This document shows positions 60,408-64,000 of a stretch of DNA of 64,000 nt, piece by piece. The first letter of the stretch is position 1. Each line of letters begins with the position of its first letter. Source of the DNA: Phycisphaeraceae bacterium (GTDB lineage: Bacteria > Planctomycetota > Phycisphaerae > Phycisphaerales > SM1A02); assembly GCA_019636755.1 (NCBI GenBank), contig JAHBWZ010000007.1, positions 1 to 64,000 of the forward strand, given 5' to 3'. Both the position numbers and the translations under genes were made by a program. The notes under the pieces were generated by a model. That model did not search any database and was not told where the DNA came from. It was given only the letters and a program-made list of their open reading frames with translations.

Positions 60408-61598
60408 TCAGATGACAAGTTCCGTAATGAGCACGCCGAAGAGCGGGATCACGACGAAGACGAGCAGCAGGAACAGGAATGCGTACTTCTTCGACTTCGA
60501 TGCCAGTCGACCGTACCACTTCGCGATCCCGATAGGCACACGCCGACCGGGATACCAGATCGCGGTACCGACAAGGTTGAACGTCACGTGGAAGAGCGCC
60601 ACCGTGACCGCCGACGAGACGGGATTCGCGGTCGCGGCGATCACGCCCGTGATCGTTGTTCCGATATTCGCGCCGAGCATGAACGCATACACCCGCCGCA
60701 GCCTGACGACGCCTGCCCCGGCCAGCGGGACGATGAGGCTCGTCGTGATGGAACTGGACTGCACCAGGATCGTCGTCACCGTACCGACGATGCCGGCAGC
60801 CGCGTCGGTCCGGAAGAACCATGACCGGAAGAGCGCCTCGATCCGGTGAAGCAGTGCGCCGCGCAGGTTCTTCACCAGGAAGAGCAGGGCACTGAAGAGC
60901 AGCAGCAGACCCGCCACCGCCATCACACTGCCGTGCGCGGCCGGCGTGGACGCCACGGCGTCCGCGATCCACGAGAAGAACCGGACGACCGGCCTTGTCA
61001 GCACCTTGATCGGGCTGTTCGGGTTCTCGATCGGCTTCATCCCGATCCCGTCGGACAGGAGAATCGCCAGCCGCGTCAGCAGGCCGTGTCCCTTCTCATG
61101 CATCAGGCCGGTGATGACCTCGAAGGGGAAGAGCAGCGAGACGGTCAGCAGATTGAAGATGTCATGCATGAGCGCCGCAGTGAAGGCTCGCCGGAACTGG
61201 CGGCGGATCCGCATGCTCCCCAGCGACACGATGATCCCCGTCACAGAGGTCCCGATGTTCGCCCCCATGATCGCGAAGACCGCGGCGCCGAGTCCGAGAT
61301 CGCCCGCGGCGACGAGCGTGACGATGAGCGCGGTCGTGAATGAGGAACTCTGTACGACGGCCGTGATGAAGACCGCCCCGGTCAGCGCGATGAACGGGTT
61401 TTCTCCGTGCGTCAGGAACCGGTGGAGCCAGTCTCCGGAGTCGCCGACCATTCCCAGTCCCGCCCCCATGACGTTGATGGCGGCGAGGAAGAGATAGAGC
61501 GAGAGTGCCGCGAGAACACCGTGCCGCCATCCGCGCAGCGCCCGATCCGACGGGCGCTTGAGCGGCAGTATGTCCGCCGGAGTCGGTCCCGGGCTCAC
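60408..61598 (-). CDS. Na/Pi cotransporter-family protein (NptA-like)
   Basis: A 396-residue membrane transporter with the duplicated QSSS motif of the family: TAVVQSSSFTTALIVTL and ILVQSSSITTSLIVPL. Each is followed by a glycine-rich GANIGTSVTGII / GANIGTTITGVI element. About ten helices are predicted. It should take up inorganic phosphate with sodium. The GTG start at 61598 overlaps the stop of the P-loop gene (GTGA), so the two are translationally coupled; the PhoU gene follows. Confidence 0.9.
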   Translation of the reverse strand: MSPGPTPADILPLKRPSDRALRGWRHGVLAALSLYLFLAAINVMGAGLGMVGDSGDWLHRFLTHGENPFIALTGAVFITAVVQSSSFTTALIVTLVAAGDLGLGAAVFAIMGANIGTSVTGIIVSLGSMRIRRQFRRAFTAALMHDIFNLLTVSLLFPFEVITGLMHEKGHGLLTRLAILLSDGIGMKPIENPNSPIKVLTRPVVRFFSWIADAVASTPAAHGSVMAVAGLLLLFSALLFLVKNLRGALLHRIEALFRSWFFRTDAAAGIVGTVTTILVQSSSITTSLIVPLAGAGVVRLRRVYAFMLGANIGTTITGVIAATANPVSSAVTVALFHVTFNLVGTAIWYPGRRVPIGIAKWYGRLASKSKKYAFLFLLLVFVVIPLFGVLITELVI

Positions 61599-62065
61599 TC
61601 GACGATCTCCCGCTTCTCGCCGCGGAAGGCGTCGAAGATCCGACGATGCGCCGCAAGTGACCACGCATCGTCACGGATGGCGTAGCTCGAGGTCCATGAG
61701 GCGAGGGCCTGACGCATCGCGTCCTGTGCCGCGGGTGTCCGGTACTTGGCCGGCTCCCAGGCGCGGGCCGCGTTCCGGGCAAGACACCGATCGACCGGCG
61801 GATTGAGGAACAGCAGTTCCGTGCAGTGCAGGAGGGCCGCCTCGATCAGTTCCCCGTAGCAGCCCTCGATGACCCAGTCCTGCCGCGCGGCGATGAACGC
61901 ATCCAGATCCTGTCGCACGGCCGCATCCGGACGTCGAACGGCCACCGAACCCGGCTCCCAGACGATCGCGTCCAGGTCCAGATGCTCCAGCCCATGCCGA
62001 AGCGCAAGCGCCCCCGCCAGTGTCGTCTTGCCGGATCCGGAGTTGCCCATGATCAGAATCCGCAC
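61595..62065 (-). CDS. Small P-loop kinase-like protein
   Basis: A 156-residue nucleotide-binding protein. The Walker A motif is MGNSGSGKTTLAGALALRHG; LDAIVWEP and RQDWVIEGCYG resemble the shikimate/adenylate-kinase-like group called topology-modulation (FlaR-like) proteins. LFLNPPVDRCLARNAAR is the lid region. It lacks the full adenylate kinase NMP-binding domain, so the phosphate acceptor is unclear. It starts at GTG and is coupled to the phosphate transporter gene. Confidence 0.8.
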   Translation of the reverse strand: MRILIMGNSGSGKTTLAGALALRHGLEHLDLDAIVWEPGSVAVRRPDAAVRQDLDAFIAARQDWVIEGCYGELIEAALLHCTELLFLNPPVDRCLARNAARAWEPAKYRTPAAQDAMRQALASWTSSYAIRDDAWSLAAHRRIFDAFRGEKREIVE

Positions 62066-62112
62066 GGTGAGACGCCGGCGAGGCGGCGGGACGGGGCGGG
62101 TATGCGTGCCGA

Positions 62113-63063
62113 TCAGGCGAGATCCGGGAACATCTCGCGGACCACCTTGACCAGATCCTTCACATGGCTGACGGACTCCGCCATGAGGCGCTGCTCGTCC
62201 GCATCCATCTGGATCTCGATCACTTTCTCCACGCCGCCGGTACCGAGCACGCAGGGCACGCCGACGAAGTACCCACCGATGGCGTACTGGCGATCACAGT
62301 ATGCGGCACACGGAATGATGCGCTTCTTGTCACGGACTATGGCCTCGACCATCTGGATCGTGCCGCTTGCCGGCGCGTAATACGCGCTCGTGCCCATGAG
62401 CTTCACGATCTCACCGCCGCCCACCTTCGCACGCTCGACGCAGGCGTCGATCGTCTCCCTGGTGAGCAGCTGCGACACCGGTATGCCGTGAACCGACGTA
62501 TACCGCGGCAGCGGCACCATGTCATCACCGTGACCGCCCAGGAGCAGGGCCGAGACATCCTCGATCGAGCAGCCGATCTCCCACGCGATGAAGGTCCGGA
62601 ACCGCGCGACATCCAGCGCCCCGGCCTGACCGAGGATCCGACTGGTGGGGAAGCCGGAGGCCTTCCACGCGGTGTAGACCATGGCATCGAGCGGGTTCGA
62701 GACGACGATCATGACCGCCTCGGGTGAGTGCTTCGCCACCTGCGCCGCCACGCTGCGGACGATCTTCACGTTTGTCTGGATGAGGTCATCGCGGCTCATG
62801 CCCGGCTTGCGCGGGAGGCCCGCGGTGACCACCACGACATCGCTCCCCGCGGTGTCCGCGTAGTCCTTCGTTCCGGTCATGCGGGCGTCGAACCGCTCGA
62901 TCGGGCCGCACTGAGCGAGGTCGAGCATCTTGCCCTTGACCATGCCCTCGGCCTCAGGGATGTCGAGAACAACGATGTCTCCGAGTTCCTTCGTCGCCGC
63001 CCAGAGGGCGCACGAAGCGCCGACGTTGCCGCCACCGATGATCGAGATCTTCGCACGTCGCAT
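62113..63063 (-). CDS. mdh: Malate dehydrogenase (LDH-like)
   Basis: A 316-residue NAD-dependent enzyme. ISIIGGGNVGASCALWAAT binds NAD, TAGLPRKPGMSRDDL holds the substrate arginines (two Arg in the loop favour malate over lactate), NPLDAMVY follows, and GGHGDDMVPLPRYTSV carries the catalytic His. It interconverts malate and oxaloacetate. ATG 63063 is directly before the glycine motif. It starts a run of minus-strand genes and is divergent from the right-edge gene. Confidence 0.94.
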   Translation of the reverse strand: MRRAKISIIGGGNVGASCALWAATKELGDIVVLDIPEAEGMVKGKMLDLAQCGPIERFDARMTGTKDYADTAGSDVVVVTAGLPRKPGMSRDDLIQTNVKIVRSVAAQVAKHSPEAVMIVVSNPLDAMVYTAWKASGFPTSRILGQAGALDVARFRTFIAWEIGCSIEDVSALLLGGHGDDMVPLPRYTSVHGIPVSQLLTRETIDACVERAKVGGGEIVKLMGTSAYYAPASGTIQMVEAIVRDKKRIIPCAAYCDRQYAIGGYFVGVPCVLGTGGVEKVIEIQMDADEQRLMAESVSHVKDLVKVVREMFPDLA

Positions 63064-63159
63064 GGAGAGTCCGGGTCCTTCAGGTGCCGCCGTCCGCGGG
63101 AGCAACCCGCACGGGGCCGGCGAGGGAAGTGATGTATGGTCGCTGCCGGGGAATCGGGC

Positions 63160-64000
63160 ATGATACAGGTGACGATGGCAGCGCACCGACAGAGAAAGAA
63201 GTCGCCAGATCCGGCACGACGCACCCGGCCATCGAGGGGCGCCCGGCGCCCGGCCGGCCGTGCGGGCGCATCCGCAGAGGCGGGCGCGGCAGCCATTTCC
63301 GGGACTCGCGGAGGGACGACGCAGCCCGCCGCGGAGCGGATCCCGACCGACGTGGCCCGCCGGCTGCTGCTCGCGGGTGCCGGGCTGCTCGAGCCGACCG
63401 CGGGCCGTGCCACATCGCAGCGCGTGCTTCGGGTGATCGAGGCGCTCGGATTCGTCCAGATCGATACGATCTCGGTCGTCGAGCGGGCCCACCATCACAT
63501 CCTGCTGTCCCGACTGGACACGTATCGCCCAGCGCTGCTGACCTCGATCCTGGAATCCCGGCGCGATGCATTCGAGCACTGGACGCACGACGCATCGATC
63601 GTTCCGCGCCGATGGCTCTGCTGGTGGGTGGCGCGCTTCGCGAAGGAGCGGGCGCGCGGACTCGCTCGGGGGACCTGGTGGCGGGAGCGCATGGGGCCGG
63701 ATGCCCCGGCGGTCGTCGAGTCCGTCCGGTCGGCGCTGCGGGAGCGCGGGCCGCTGCGCGCTGGAGACCTCGCCGACGGGCCGCGCACCGCCGGCAGCAG
63801 CGCGTGGTGGGGCTGGACACCACAGAAGGCGGCGCTCGAGTATCTCTGGCGCTCCGGCGAGGCGCTCGTCACGCGCCGGACGCGGTTCGAGAAGGTCTAT
63901 GACCTTGCTGAACGGGTCCTGCCCGAACTGCCGGCGATCGAACAGCCTCCGGAGTCGACGCATCTGGACTGGGCCTGTCGCACGGCGCTGGACAGGCTTG
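63160..64000 (+). CDS. YcaQ/AlkZ-like winged-helix DNA glycosylase (N-terminal part)
   Basis: The frame is open to the right edge. After a basic, low-complexity N-terminus (about 60 residues) come ARRLLLAGAGLLEP and LGFVQIDTISVVERAHHHIL. The QID triplet is the Q-x-D active-site motif of the YcaQ/AlkZ family, which unhooks DNA crosslinks. WTHDASIVPRRW and AWWGWTPQKAALEYLW continue the family pattern. The C-terminus is missing. Starts at 63160 and 63175 are both plausible, and neither has a clear ribosome-binding site. Confidence 0.82.
   Translation, partial: MIQVTMAAHRQRKKSPDPARRTRPSRGARRPAGRAGASAEAGAAAISGTRGGTTQPAAERIPTDVARRLLLAGAGLLEPTAGRATSQRVLRVIEALGFVQIDTISVVERAHHHILLSRLDTYRPALLTSILESRRDAFEHWTHDASIVPRRWLCWWVARFAKERARGLARGTWWRERMGPDAPAVVESVRSALRERGPLRAGDLADGPRTAGSSAWWGWTPQKAALEYLWRSGEALVTRRTRFEKVYDLAERVLPELPAIEQPPESTHLDWACRTALDRL

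Overview
The window looks like a chromosomal segment of a high-GC planctomycete of the class Phycisphaerae, probably a Phycisphaerales member. This is inferred from four things: two secreted proteins ending in the short dockerin-like DxNxDGxVxxxDLxxLLxxWG tail common in that group; a PEP-CTERM-like protein with a PAPGALALFGL tail; a truncated prepilin with the H-X9-DG motif; and a 'DCNGNGIPD' protein cut by the left edge. No rRNA operon, prophage or CRISPR array is visible. Four tRNA genes are present (Arg-ACG, Pro-CGG, Tyr-GTA, Thr-TGT), all on the minus strand.

Layout. 0.5-4.7 kb holds a pyruvate dehydrogenase operon (pdhA-pdhB-E2, minus strand). 5.9-11.8 kb holds a two-partner secretion pair (TpsB then TpsA, plus strand) closed by a strong terminator. 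11.9-16.2 kb holds an OPT-family transporter with a large soluble insertion, rpsT behind a near-consensus promoter, and a CPBP protease. 16.2-18.2 kb holds a broken prepilin gene coupled to a secreted dockerin-tailed protein. 18.2-22.3 kb (minus) holds an RsbW-like kinase, a STAS antagonist and a TPR-bearing secretin. carA, priA, a PleD-type diguanylate cyclase, a saccharopine-dehydrogenase-like oxidoreductase, an S9 peptidase and a carbonic-anhydrase-like protein follow to 33 kb.

33-44 kb is mixed. It holds a PEP-CTERM-like exoprotein, a fibro-slime protein, a guanidine exporter gene preceded by a guanidine-III riboswitch, a serine beta-lactamase-fold hydrolase, a methyltransferase, a four-helix-bundle protein with a frameshifted ankyrin remnant and inverted-repeat elements, tRNAs, an aldo/keto reductase and an epimerase. 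44-53 kb holds a PQQ-type sugar dehydrogenase, mnmG, an FHA-domain secretion ATPase, gapA and a frameshifted EamA transporter. 53.8-55.3 kb holds a Y1 (RAYT-like) transposase. 55.8-64 kb holds a three-gene glutathionylspermidine-synthase-like operon, an SDR, a phosphate module (P-loop kinase, Na/Pi cotransporter, PhoU), mdh and a YcaQ/AlkZ-like protein cut by the right edge.

The most interesting structure is a family of short arrays of 24-bp direct repeats (core GGTTCGGACACGCACAAC). They occur at five places: two in a 288-bp tandem duplication near 24.4-24.95 kb, one at 44.3 kb, and two flanking the RAYT-like transposase in inverted orientation (53.4 and 55.6 kb). In every array the last unit is the same variant (GCAGAACATGG), and around the transposase both variant ends point inward. 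This resembles the REP/RAYT relationship, but the repeats differ from classical REP sequences, so it may be an undescribed transposase-repeat system.
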